Source of the DNA: a bacterium
GTDB lineage: Bacteria > Bacteroidota > Bacteroidia > Flavobacteriales > Schleiferiaceae
Direction of reading: 5' to 3'
NCBI GenBank assembly: GCA_016125155.1
Contig: WGMI01000013.1
Location: 62,001 to 126,000, forward strand
Length of the DNA: 64,000 nucleotides
Shown here: piece by piece, positions 42,443-50,886 of the stretch
Numbering within the stretch: the stretch's first letter is position 1
How the letters are laid out: the number at the start of each line of letters is the position of its first letter
Made by a program: the position numbers and the translations under genes
The notes under the pieces: generated by a model
Told to the model about the DNA's origin: nothing
Databases searched by the model: none
What the model saw: only the letters and a program-made list of their open reading frames with translations

Positions 42443-44608
42443 ATGCAGATGGAACGCTTCCGTTACGACAACGCCATCGTCCGAAACTTTATCGTCGCCT
42501 CGATTCTGTGGGGCACGGTGGGTTTTCTCGTCGGACTTTGGGTGGCTCTTGAACTGATTTTCCCCCAGCTGAATTTCGAGCTCCCCTTCTTGACATTCGG
42601 CCGACTCCGCGCCTTACACACCAACGCGGTGATTTTCGCCTTTGTGGGGAATGCCATGTTCGGCGGCATTTACTATTCGTTGCAACGACTGCTCAAAGCG
42701 CGGATGGCGAGCGATCTGCTCAGCGCCATCCACTTTTGGGGCTGGCAGCTCATCATTGTAGCGGCCGCGATCACCTTGCCGATGGGGATTACCTCCTCGA
42801 AGGAATACGCCGAACTCGAGTGGCCGATCGACATTGCCATTGCCTTGGTCTGGGTGGCGTTCGGGGTCAATATGATCTCGACCATCATCAAACGGAGAGA
42901 ACGGCATTTGTACGTGGCCATTTGGTTCTACATCGCCACGTTTGTCACGGTGGCCGTGCTCCACATTTTCAACAGCCTCGAGCTGCCGGTGTCGCTGTTC
43001 AAGAGCTATTCGGTCTACGCCGGCGTGCAGGACGCGCTGGTGCAGTGGTGGTATGGACATAATGCGGTGGCCTTTTTCCTGACGACCCCCATCCTCGGGC
43101 TGATGTACTACTTCCTGCCCAAGGCGGCCAACCGACCGGTCTATTCGTACCGCTTGTCCATCATCCACTTTTGGGCGCTGATCTTCCTGTACATCTGGGC
43201 TGGACCCCACCACCTCTTGTATTCGGCTTTGCCCGACTGGGCGCAAAGCTTGGGCACGGTGTTCTCCGTTATGTTGATCGCGCCCTCCTGGGGTGGGATG
43301 ATCAACGGTTTGCTTACCCTGCGCGGGGCCTGGGACAAGGTGCGCGAAAGCGTGGTGCTCAAATTCTTCGTGGTTTCGGTAACGGCTTATGGCATGAGTA
43401 CGTTTGAGGGCCCCATGCTCTCCTTGAAAAACATCAATGCCATTGCGCACTTCACCGACTGGATTCCCGCCCACGTCCACATTGGCACGCTGGGGTGGAA
43501 CGGCTTCTTGATTTTCGGAATGATCTACTGGCTCATGCCCAAAATTTACCGCACCAGCCTGTTTTCCGACAAAATGGCCAATGCCCACTTCTGGATCGGC
43601 ACCCTAGGCATTTTGTTCTGGGCGCTCCCCATGTATGTGGCCGGATTTACCCAGAGCCTGATGTGGAAAGACTTCAACCCCGACGGAACCCTGGCGTACG
43701 GCAACTTCCTCGAAACCGTAACCCAGCTCATCCCGATGTATGCCCTGCGCGCCTTGGGGGGAACGCTCTACATCGTGGGTATGGTGCTTTTGATCATCAA
43801 CGTGGTGCGCACGGTGAGAAGCGGTGAGTTGCTGCGCGAAGAAGAAGCCGAAGCCCCGGCCCTCGAGCGGGCTTATGCGGGCCACAAAGGCGAGCACTGG
43901 CACCGCTGGATCGAACGCAAACCCCTCCAAATGACCTTCTGGAGCTTGGTGGTCATCTTGATTGGGGGCATCATCGAAATTGTACCCACAATCCTCATCA
44001 AGAGCAACATACCCACCATCGCCAGCGTCAAGCCCTACACAGCCCTCGAACTCGAAGGCCGCGACATCTACATCCGCGAGGGCTGCAACGCCTGCCACAG
44101 CCAGATGGTCCGCCCGTTCCGTTCCGAAGTGGTTCGCTACGACCCAGTGCACCAGCAATACAGCATGGCGGGCGAATACGTCTACGACCATCCGCATTTG
44201 TGGGGCTCCAAACGCACTGGACCCGACTTGCATCGCGAAGGGGGAAAATATCCGCACAGTTGGCACTACAACCATATGTGGGATCCGACTTCCATGAGTC
44301 CGGGCTCTTTGATGCCCCGATACACCTGGCTGTACTCCGCCAATGGACGCGACGCCAGCCTGAACACCTCGCTTACCGAGAAAAAACTCAAGGCCATGGT
44401 GCAACTCGGCGTGCCCTATACCGAGGAGTACATCGCCAACTGGGAAGAAGAACTCAACATGCAAGCCAAAAGCATTGCCGACGAGCTCAACAAGGATCCC
44501 AACATCAAGGTCCAACCCCGGGAAGAGATCGTAGCCCTGATTGCCTATTTGCAACGGCTGGGCACCGATATCAAGAAAGAGCCGGCTCTGGCTCTGAATC
44601 AGCCTTAA
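42443..44608 (+). CDS. ccoN: cbb3-type cytochrome c oxidase, fused subunits I and II (CcoN-CcoO)
   Basis: A 721-residue fusion. Residues 1-480 are the haem-copper oxidase core CcoN, with haem and Cu ligands in RALHTNAV, WWYGHNAVAFF, AGPHHLLYS and DWIPAHVHIGTLGWNG. After a helix (LQMTFWSLVVILIGGIIEIV), the remaining residues are CcoO, with one c-type haem site GCNACHSQMVRPFRSE and a Met ligand in MSPGSLMPRY. It reduces O2 with high affinity and pumps protons. Such NO fusions are normal in Bacteroidota. Confidence 0.96.
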   Translation: MQMERFRYDNAIVRNFIVASILWGTVGFLVGLWVALELIFPQLNFELPFLTFGRLRALHTNAVIFAFVGNAMFGGIYYSLQRLLKARMASDLLSAIHFWGWQLIIVAAAITLPMGITSSKEYAELEWPIDIAIALVWVAFGVNMISTIIKRRERHLYVAIWFYIATFVTVAVLHIFNSLELPVSLFKSYSVYAGVQDALVQWWYGHNAVAFFLTTPILGLMYYFLPKAANRPVYSYRLSIIHFWALIFLYIWAGPHHLLYSALPDWAQSLGTVFSVMLIAPSWGGMINGLLTLRGAWDKVRESVVLKFFVVSVTAYGMSTFEGPMLSLKNINAIAHFTDWIPAHVHIGTLGWNGFLIFGMIYWLMPKIYRTSLFSDKMANAHFWIGTLGILFWALPMYVAGFTQSLMWKDFNPDGTLAYGNFLETVTQLIPMYALRALGGTLYIVGMVLLIINVVRTVRSGELLREEEAEAPALERAYAGHKGEHWHRWIERKPLQMTFWSLVVILIGGIIEIVPTILIKSNIPTIASVKPYTALELEGRDIYIREGCNACHSQMVRPFRSEVVRYDPVHQQYSMAGEYVYDHPHLWGSKRTGPDLHREGGKYPHSWHYNHMWDPTSMSPGSLMPRYTWLYSANGRDASLNTSLTEKKLKAMVQLGVPYTEEYIANWEEELNMQAKSIADELNKDPNIKVQPREEIVALIAYLQRLGTDIKKEPALALNQP

Positions 44609-44643
44609 ACCGACCTCCAACTTCTCAAAAAAGCGCATCGGTC

Positions 44644-44829
44644 ATGATGAAATACGCCAAAGCCTCGATGGAAACCATTGCAGGGATCGAAATCTTCCCC
44701 TTGATTTCGCTCGGCATCTTTTTCGCCTTTTTTCTCGCTGTGGGCTGGTATGTGCTCCGAGCCGACAAAAGACACTTTCGAAAGATGAGCGAAATGCCCA
44801 TCGACGCCAACGAAACCACTCATTCCTAA
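44644..44829 (+). CDS. ccoQ: cbb3-type oxidase subunit CcoQ
   Basis: A 61-residue single-helix protein: IEIFPLISLGIFFAFFLAVGWYVL followed by a basic tail, as in CcoQ/FixQ, which stabilises the oxidase complex. The ATG at 44644 (MMKYAKASMETIAG) fits; the frame is open far upstream only because it overlaps ccoO in another frame. Lies 35 bases after ccoNO and 5 before ccoP. Confidence 0.85.
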   Translation: MMKYAKASMETIAGIEIFPLISLGIFFAFFLAVGWYVLRADKRHFRKMSEMPIDANETTHS

Positions 44830-44834
44830 GTACT

Positions 44835-45800
44835 ATGAACCACCGCAACAACCCGCGCTTTTTCGCTGCATGGACGGCGGTAATGTCGAGCGCTTCCGGA
44901 CTCATGGCCCAAACCCCAACGGTTCCTGCCACCGCAACGGCAGAAGAAGGTCGCTGGCTCGTCGACTTCTTCAAAGATCCGATCCAAATCGGCTTTGTGG
45001 TGGGCATCGGCATGGTGTTGCTCGCACTGTATTCGATCAACCGGGCTTTGAATGCGCTGCGGGAAACCTTGGCGCCCGAGACCATCAAGGCTCCCAAAGC
45101 GGCCCCGTCTTGGTATTCGTCCCTGATGAAAGGCGCCACCAAAGCCACCCCGATTGAACGCGAGGCCGATGTAATGCTCGATCACGACTACGACGGCATC
45201 AAGGAACTCGACAACAGCCTGCCGCCTTGGTGGGTCTGGGGGTTCTACTTCACCATCGCCTTTTCGGTGGTCTATTTGATCCGCTACCACATTCTGGGCG
45301 AACCCTCTTCGAAAAAGGAGTTTGAAATCGCAATGGCCGATGCCAAGGCCAGCGTTGAAGAATACCGCAAAAAAGTCGGAGATGCCGTAGACGAAACCAC
45401 CGTGGTTCTCTTGACCGAAGCGGGCCGAATTGCCTCGGGAAAAAAGATCTACGAGTCCAATTGTGTAGCCTGTCATGCCGCCGATGGCGGAGGCCTGGTA
45501 GGACCCAACCTGACCGACCCGAATTGGATCCACGGCGGGGGCATTGTGAATGTTTTTAAGACCATCAAATACGGGGTGCCCGAAAAAGGGATGATTTCGT
45601 GGAAAGACCAGTTGAGCCCTACCCAAATGCAGGATGTAGCCAGCTATGTGTTGACGTTCCAGGGCACTGCGCCCGCTGCGCCCAAAGCCCCGGAAGGCGA
45701 GGTGTGGGTCGATGCCGCCGCGGCTGAACCGACTACCGATGCTCCTGCCACCGATTCAACCTCCACCCCCGCCGACAGTCTTTCTACTGCTGCACTCTAA
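44835..45800 (+). CDS. ccoP: cbb3-type oxidase subunit III (CcoP), mono-haem
   Basis: A 321-residue membrane-bound cytochrome c. Hydrophobic helices at about 48-66 (IGFVVGIGMVLLALYSI) and 135-153 (WWVWGFYFTIAFSVVYLIRY), the conserved ELDNSLPPWW, then one haem-binding site NCVACHAADGGG with a distal Met in EKGMISW. Proteobacterial CcoP usually has two haems, this one only one, as in other Bacteroidota. The C-terminus is an Ala/Pro/Thr-rich tail of about 40 residues. Confidence 0.95.
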   Translation: MNHRNNPRFFAAWTAVMSSASGLMAQTPTVPATATAEEGRWLVDFFKDPIQIGFVVGIGMVLLALYSINRALNALRETLAPETIKAPKAAPSWYSSLMKGATKATPIEREADVMLDHDYDGIKELDNSLPPWWVWGFYFTIAFSVVYLIRYHILGEPSSKKEFEIAMADAKASVEEYRKKVGDAVDETTVVLLTEAGRIASGKKIYESNCVACHAADGGGLVGPNLTDPNWIHGGGIVNVFKTIKYGVPEKGMISWKDQLSPTQMQDVASYVLTFQGTAPAAPKAPEGEVWVDAAAAEPTTDAPATDSTSTPADSLSTAAL

Positions 45801-45809
45801 ACCATCGTC

Positions 45810-47237
45810 ATGGCTGATTTGTCCACAGAGGAAGGCGATTTGTACAAGGATGAGCGCTTTCGCGATTCTGTAGCCACCATCAATGCCGAAGGAAAGCGCA
45901 ATTTCCTGTATCCCAAGCGCTCCAAAGGCCCGTGGATGAACAAGCGAAGCGCGGTGGCCTATGGTTTGCTTGCCTTTCTGTTCGCCGCGCCTTGGATTCG
46001 GATCGGGGGGCAGCCGCTCCTGTTGCTCGATGTGCTCGGACGGCGATTTGTGATTCTGGGCCAGGTGTTTTGGCCTCAGGACTCTCATTTGCTGGTCTTG
46101 TCGATGCTCACGGGCATCCTCTTTGTCATCGTGTTTACGGTGATTTTTGGACGAATTTTTTGCGGATGGATCTGCCCCCAGACCATTTTTATGGAGCATG
46201 TGTTCCGCAAAATCGAGTATTGGATCGATGGCGATCGGGGCGAGCAGCTGCGCTTGGCGCGTTTGCCGTGGAACTTCGAGAAAATTTGGAAACGAACCCT
46301 GAAAAACGGCTTGTTCTTCGGGATTTCGTTTGCCATTGCGAATACGTTTTTAATGTACCTCATCGGCACCGAGCGCTGGCGTTCTATTGTAACCGACAAT
46401 CCCCATAACCACCTTGGTGGACTGGCGACCATCACGGTCTTTACCGGGGTGTTCTTTTTTGTATTCGCCTGGTTTCGAGAACAGGTCTGTCTGATTGTTT
46501 GCCCCTATGGCCGATTGCAAGGCGTTTTGCTCGACCGGAATTCGGTGGTGATTGCCTACGACTACGTGCGGGGCGAAAAACGCGGACGCTTCCGCAAAGG
46601 CGAGAACCGGGCCGAAGCGGACAAAGGCGACTGTATCGACTGCGGACAGTGCGTTGACGTATGTCCTACGGGCATCGACATCCGGAACGGTACCCAGCTC
46701 GAGTGCATCAACTGCGCGGCCTGCATCGATGTGTGCAACACGATTATGGCCAAAACCCAACAACCCAAAGGGCTGATTCGGTTTGCCTCGGAAAACCAGA
46801 TTGCTGAAAAGAAAGCTTTTCGGTTTACCCCCCGCATCATCGCCTACACCGGCGTCCTCGTTGTGCTGCTCGGGGTCATGGGTTTCCTGCTCCGCGAGCG
46901 CAGTCCGATCGAAGCCACGGTGCTTAGGGCTCCGGGAATGCTCTATCAAAACAGGGGCGAGGGGCTCTACAGCAACCTCTACAACATCAAAGTGGTCAAC
47001 AAGAGTACCGGACCCATCGACATCGACGTGGTTTTGATTTCCCCTCCTGGACGCATCGAGTGGGTGGGCACCTACAACGGGTACGCCGACGTGCGCGACC
47101 TGGTCCAGGCCAGCTTTTTTGTCTACCTCGAAGACGCGGTGTTGACCGGATCGAACACCCCGGTAGAACTGTCGATTAGAGCGGGAGATGAAGAGCTCAG
47201 CCGGCTAAAAACCAACTTTAACGGACCCATTCGATGA
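45810..47237 (+). CDS. ccoG: cbb3 oxidase accessory protein CcoG (FixG/RdxA)
   Basis: A 475-residue membrane ferredoxin, proposed to reduce copper during cbb3 assembly. CGWICPQT, VCPYGRLQGVL, and two 4Fe-4S sites CIDCGQCVDVCP and CINCAACIDVCN are intact. About five membrane helices, then a C-terminal Ig-like domain (IDIDVVLISPPG). Nine bases after ccoP; the stop overlaps the ccoH start as ATGA. Confidence 0.95.
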   Translation: MADLSTEEGDLYKDERFRDSVATINAEGKRNFLYPKRSKGPWMNKRSAVAYGLLAFLFAAPWIRIGGQPLLLLDVLGRRFVILGQVFWPQDSHLLVLSMLTGILFVIVFTVIFGRIFCGWICPQTIFMEHVFRKIEYWIDGDRGEQLRLARLPWNFEKIWKRTLKNGLFFGISFAIANTFLMYLIGTERWRSIVTDNPHNHLGGLATITVFTGVFFFVFAWFREQVCLIVCPYGRLQGVLLDRNSVVIAYDYVRGEKRGRFRKGENRAEADKGDCIDCGQCVDVCPTGIDIRNGTQLECINCAACIDVCNTIMAKTQQPKGLIRFASENQIAEKKAFRFTPRIIAYTGVLVVLLGVMGFLLRERSPIEATVLRAPGMLYQNRGEGLYSNLYNIKVVNKSTGPIDIDVVLISPPGRIEWVGTYNGYADVRDLVQASFFVYLEDAVLTGSNTPVELSIRAGDEELSRLKTNFNGPIR

Positions 47238-47695
47238 GTACCCCCCCTACCCCAAAAGGCGGTTTCAACTGGGGTCATGGCATGGCCCTGACCTTGGTGT
47301 TGTTTGCCGCGCTCATCATCGGCTTGGCGGTGGGCACCTTTCAACAAAACATCGATTTGGTCGAACCGGACTATGCCGAAAGCGAAGAGCGCTACCAAGA
47401 TCGACAGAAACGCCAAGGCCGCACCGAGGCATTGGGAGCCTCTTTTGCGATCGAATACCGCGACGGCGACATCGTGATCCAAACACCGGCCGCGCTGAGC
47501 CCTGCCTTTTCTCAAGGCGAAATCTGGCTCTACAAACCTGATAACCAAAAACTCGATCGGCGGATCAACATCGCGCTCGATTCAGAGGGCACAATGCGCA
47601 TACCCGCGGAAACGCTGGTTCCAGGAGTGTGGAAGGTGGTGGTCGACGTACCCGGTGCCCAAGGGTACTACGCCGTTGAATCGCTTTATCTCTAG
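47234..47695 (+). CDS. ccoH: FixH/CcoH-family protein
   Basis: A 153-residue protein: one N-terminal helix (HGMALTLVLFAALIIGLAV), then a FixH-like periplasmic beta domain ending ETLVPGVWKVVVDVPG. QQNIDLVEPDYAESEERYQ is typical for the family. It helps assemble cbb3 oxidase. Overlaps ccoG by four bases and precedes the TauE-like gene by three. Confidence 0.88.
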   Translation: MSTPPTPKGGFNWGHGMALTLVLFAALIIGLAVGTFQQNIDLVEPDYAESEERYQDRQKRQGRTEALGASFAIEYRDGDIVIQTPAALSPAFSQGEIWLYKPDNQKLDRRINIALDSEGTMRIPAETLVPGVWKVVVDVPGAQGYYAVESLYL

Positions 47696-47698
47696 GCC

Positions 47699-48406
47699 AT
47701 GGGTGCCTTGTGGCTTGCCTTGGGACTCGGATTTGCCGGAAGCCTGCACTGCGTTGGAATGTGCGGGCCCATTGCCCTGTCTTTGCCGATTGGGAAACGC
47801 AACCACTGGGGTCGAATTCGCGGCATCGCGCTACACAATCTGGGGCGCATCGGCGCCTATGCGTTGCTCGGTTTGATTTTTGGACTCTTTGGGCGCGGAT
47901 TGGCCTTGGCGGGGCTCCACCGCTGGGTCTCGATTGGGGCCGGAGCCTTGATGATGACCTCCGTACTCTTGCCCTGGGGACTTGGACAGATGGGATCGCT
48001 CGGAAATGCTTTAACGCTGGGATTGTCCCGACTAAAAACCGCTCTTTTTCAGCGCTTTGAACCGCATACAGACGCGGGTTTGTTGGGGTATGGAATCATC
48101 AACGGTTGGTTGCCCTGCGGTCTGGTCTATACAGGCATTCTGGGCAGTCTGGCCCAAGCTGATGCTTCCCGGGGCGTGGCCTTTATGGTATTCTTTGGCC
48201 TGGGCACCCTTCCTGCCATGGCATCGTTGGCGGGTTTGGGCTCGTGGATTGGACTCAAAACCCAAAAGAGCCTGCGCCGTCTCATTCCGGTAGCGGTGGT
48301 ACTGGTAGGAGCCCTTTTTGTTCTCCGCGGATTGGAACTCGGTATTCCGTATCTGAGTCCCCCTGCTTCTGCTTTGATTCCCCAGGCCAAGCCGAGTTGT
48401 CATTGA
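47699..48406 (+). CDS. Sulfite exporter TauE/SafE-family (DsbD/CcoI-associated) membrane protein
   Basis: A 235-residue protein with about six helices. The GSLHCVGMCGPIALSLP motif near the N-terminus and NGWLPCGLVY in the middle are typical of the 'urease accessory/TauE-like' proteins that end cbb3 operons; paired Cys and a C-terminal SCH could bind copper. A role in copper delivery to the oxidase is inference. It is the last gene of the cco operon. Confidence 0.83.
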   Translation: MGALWLALGLGFAGSLHCVGMCGPIALSLPIGKRNHWGRIRGIALHNLGRIGAYALLGLIFGLFGRGLALAGLHRWVSIGAGALMMTSVLLPWGLGQMGSLGNALTLGLSRLKTALFQRFEPHTDAGLLGYGIINGWLPCGLVYTGILGSLAQADASRGVAFMVFFGLGTLPAMASLAGLGSWIGLKTQKSLRRLIPVAVVLVGALFVLRGLELGIPYLSPPASALIPQAKPSCH

Positions 48407-48441
48407 ACCGGTTTCGGCGCGCTGTCGTCCAAAAGCAAACC

Positions 48442-48485
48442 TGACATCCGTCATAGGTCATGGGCTTCCTTCGTGCCTAGCTTTG
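48442..48485 (+). promoter_or_regulatory. FNR-type operator and promoter of the universal stress protein gene
   Basis: TGACATCCGTCA (48442-48453, TGA-N6-TCA) is followed after 24 bases by TAGCTTTG (48478-48485). Both the octamer and the spacing equal those in front of ccoS. The ATG follows 16 bases later. No TTG at -33. Confidence 0.6.
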
Positions 48486-48501
48486 GGAAAATCCCGATGC
48501 C

Positions 48502-49311
48502 ATGAAAACCATCCTCGTACCGACCGATTTTTCGGCCAATGCCGATAAGGCACTCGATTTCGCCTTAGATATTGCACCCAAAATGGGAGCCAAGCTGCAC
48601 ATTTTCAACGCTTTTGATCTTCCCTACAGCCAGAACGTCATGACGACTTCGCTCTTGGACGCCCTGAGGGAATCGTCGGAAGCCGGGCTTAAAGAGCTCG
48701 CCAAACGCATCGAAGGACGAGGGGTGGTATTTGTCACCGAATCGAAACTGGGCAACCCCATCAGCGTTTCGCGCGAATTGGTCAGGCGAGAAAAGGTGGA
48801 TTTGCTGATCCTCGGCACCCGGGGCGCCAGTGGCATCGAAGAGGTGTTGATTGGCAGCAACGCAGCGGCCATTCTACACGCCGTGGACTGCCCGGTCTTG
48901 GCCATACCCTCCCACTCGAAACCGGAACCGATTCAAGACATCGCCTTTGCAACGGATGGGAATACCAAGGGAGAAACCCTCGCCTTGCCGCGGCTCAAGA
49001 TGCTGGCTGAGGTTTTTGGCGCCCGGATCCACATCCTGCACGTCTTCGACCCCGAAAGCACGGAATTGAGCGTGATCAACGAGGCCCACTACCGCAAACA
49101 ACTCGAAGGAGTCGACCTGCTCTTTGCGCTGGTCGAGAAAAACAAGAGCATCGAAAAGAGCATTTTGGAATACGCCGAGAACAACAACATCGATGTGCTT
49201 GCCCTGCTCGCCCGGCGTTATGGATTCTTGCAATCGCTGTTCCACAACAGCTTGACCAGTCGGATTGCCTACCACAGCCGGCTGCCGTTCCTCACCTTGC
49301 ACGAGGATTGA
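48502..49311 (+). CDS. Universal stress protein, two Usp domains
   Basis: A 269-residue tandem UspA protein. Domain one (about 1-140) keeps the ATP-binding signature GTRGASGIEEVLIGSNA; domain two (about 150-269) has lost the Gly-rich loop (LARRYGFLQSLFHNS). It binds nucleotides and modulates stress or low-energy survival. Its promoter copies the cco promoter, so low-oxygen or redox control together with cbb3 oxidase is likely. A strong terminator follows. Confidence 0.92.
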   Translation: MKTILVPTDFSANADKALDFALDIAPKMGAKLHIFNAFDLPYSQNVMTTSLLDALRESSEAGLKELAKRIEGRGVVFVTESKLGNPISVSRELVRREKVDLLILGTRGASGIEEVLIGSNAAAILHAVDCPVLAIPSHSKPEPIQDIAFATDGNTKGETLALPRLKMLAEVFGARIHILHVFDPESTELSVINEAHYRKQLEGVDLLFALVEKNKSIEKSILEYAENNNIDVLALLARRYGFLQSLFHNSLTSRIAYHSRLPFLTLHED

Positions 49312-49334
49312 ACCCCTCGTCTTATCCGCTCTTC

Positions 49335-49357
49335 AGGCCCTTCGGGGCCTTTTTTTA
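49335..49357 (+). terminator. Rho-independent terminator after the usp gene
   Basis: AGGCCC and GGGCCT (49335-49340, 49345-49350) pair around a TTCG tetraloop, followed directly by a run of T residues to 49357. It insulates the cco/usp region from tetR. Confidence 0.88.
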
Positions 49358-49392
49358 TGCGTTGGCCTCTTTTTTTCTTGCGCACGATTATT

Positions 49393-49412
49393 AAATGAAC
49401 ATTCATTCATTT
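49393..49412. promoter_or_regulatory. TetR-type operator in the tetR promoter
   Basis: AAATGAA, six bases, TTCATTT (49393-49412), with an inner AATGAA-CA-TTCATT palindrome. It fills the spacer between a TTA at 49391 and the TATCTTTG box at 49412-49419, so a bound repressor would block the promoter. AATGAA/TTCATT half-sites are common for TetR family autorepressors. Confidence 0.65.
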
Positions 49413-49419
49413 ATCTTTG
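49412..49419 (+). promoter_or_regulatory. -7 element of tetR
   Basis: TATCTTTG, exact consensus, five bases before the tetR ATG, which predicts a leaderless message. Confidence 0.55.
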
Positions 49420-49424
49420 CTCCG

Positions 49425-50003
49425 ATGACACGTTCCCTTGATCCCAACAAGCACCGCCTGGTACAAGACAAGGCCTGTAGGCTGATCCTCGAATCGGGCT
49501 TCGATGCCTTTACGATGCAGTCTTTGGCCCAGGCCTGTGGGATTGCCGCAGGGACCATCTACCTCTACTTTCCGAGCAAGGAGCACCTCGTCAACTCGAT
49601 CTATGCCGACATCAAGGGAGAAATGACGGCCGCCGTAGAGCGCGTTTGGATCCAAAACCCAAATGGGGGATTGCGCTCAGTGCTCTCGGCTTATTTGCGC
49701 TACTGTACGCTTCAGCCTGAGCGGATGTTGTTTGTCGAGCAATTTCACCACAGCAAATTCCTCCGTCCCGAGGTAGCTGAAGCCGCCGACCAGCAGTTCG
49801 ATGCGCTGTTGCAGCAAATGGGCATCGCTTCGCTTTCAACGGCCGAAAGGGGATTGCTCAAGGCCCATCTGTTGGGAAGTCTGCACCAAACCGCCCTTCT
49901 ACTCATCCGCCTCGGAGCCGAAGAAGCGGCCCAACTCGAAACCCGGGCCCTCGATATGACCGAAAGCGCCTTTCGCCAATTCCTTCAAACCCCGAATCCA
50001 TGA
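49425..50003 (+). CDS. TetR/AcrR-family transcriptional regulator
   Basis: A 192-residue repressor. The HTH (about residues 10-55) reads FTMQSLAQACGIAAGTIYLYFPSKEHLVNSIY, a standard TetR helix-turn-helix; the C-terminal half is the ligand/dimer domain. ATG 49425 (MTRSLDPNK) is preferred to 49395, which lies in the operator. An AATGAA/TTCATT operator overlaps its promoter, pointing to autorepression. It overlaps the SDR gene start as ATGA, so the SDR enzyme is the likely regulated partner. Confidence 0.92.
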   Translation: MTRSLDPNKHRLVQDKACRLILESGFDAFTMQSLAQACGIAAGTIYLYFPSKEHLVNSIYADIKGEMTAAVERVWIQNPNGGLRSVLSAYLRYCTLQPERMLFVEQFHHSKFLRPEVAEAADQQFDALLQQMGIASLSTAERGLLKAHLLGSLHQTALLLIRLGAEEAAQLETRALDMTESAFRQFLQTPNP

Positions 50004-50839
50004 ACACCAACCAACCTGTTGCGCTGATTACCGGCGCCAGCAGCGGCATTGGCCGCTCCACCGCCTTGTTGCTCGCCCAAAACGGCTATACCGTCTATGG
50101 GGTTGCCCGCCGATTGGATCGGCTCCAAGACCTTGAAGCCTCTGGCATACGGATTCGGTCGATGGACCTTACTGTGCCCGAGAGCATTGAATCGGGCCTC
50201 CAGTCCATACTCTCGGAAACGGGCCGCATCGACGTGCTCATCAACAACGCCGGCTATGGTTCGTACGGCGCCCTCGAAGAAGTCCCCATCGAAGAAGCCG
50301 TCCGGCAGTTTGAAGTAAATGTATTCGGGTTGATGCGGCTTACCCAGGCGGTACTACCCGGGATGCGCGCTCGAAAAAAGGGTTTTATCGTCAATATCAC
50401 CTCGGTGGGGGGCAAAATCTATCTGCCATTGGGCGGTTGGTACCATGCGACCAAGCACGCTCTGGAAGTTCTCTCAGATGTACTGCGCTTTGAGACAGAG
50501 CCTTTTGGAATCAAAACCATAATAATAGAGCCCGGGGCCGTGCGCACCGAATGGGGCGATATCGCTTTGGGCAGCGGAGAAAAAGTGAGCGGCGTAGGGC
50601 CGTATGCAGGTATGACCCGAACCATGGTCGATTTGTTCAAAACCAACTACCAACCGAGCCGCTCGATTGGCCCAGAAGTCATTGCCCAGACGATTCTCAA
50701 AGCCCTGCAATCGCGCACACCCAAAACCCGCTACGCCGTGGGTCCCATGGTCGGTCTTTTCTTGGCGATGAAGCGCTACCTCAGCGACCGGGGTTTTGAA
50801 GGGCTGATTCGGCAATTCATGAAGCAAAGCGCGAAATAG
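50000..50839 (+). CDS. Short-chain dehydrogenase/reductase
   Basis: A 279-residue classical SDR. Cofactor motif TGASSGIG, NNAGYGSYG, catalytic Ser in NITSVGG, and YHATK with the catalytic Tyr and Lys. The ARR after the second strand favours NADP(H). Similar enzymes reduce ketones, sterols or fatty-acyl intermediates; the substrate is unknown. Translationally coupled to the upstream tetR gene, so its substrate or product may be the TetR ligand. Confidence 0.9.
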   Translation: MNTNQPVALITGASSGIGRSTALLLAQNGYTVYGVARRLDRLQDLEASGIRIRSMDLTVPESIESGLQSILSETGRIDVLINNAGYGSYGALEEVPIEEAVRQFEVNVFGLMRLTQAVLPGMRARKKGFIVNITSVGGKIYLPLGGWYHATKHALEVLSDVLRFETEPFGIKTIIIEPGAVRTEWGDIALGSGEKVSGVGPYAGMTRTMVDLFKTNYQPSRSIGPEVIAQTILKALQSRTPKTRYAVGPMVGLFLAMKRYLSDRGFEGLIRQFMKQSAK

Positions 50840-50886
50840 GCTCCGCAGCAGAATCGGCGCCCTTTTCGATTCGGAGAGATTGTTCA

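Noticed and set aside
42614-44638. Long open frames antisense to ccoNO (324 and 344 codons).
   Set aside because: They mirror a highly conserved oxidase gene, have Gly/His-rich unstructured translations and no family resemblance; high GC makes long shadow frames common here.
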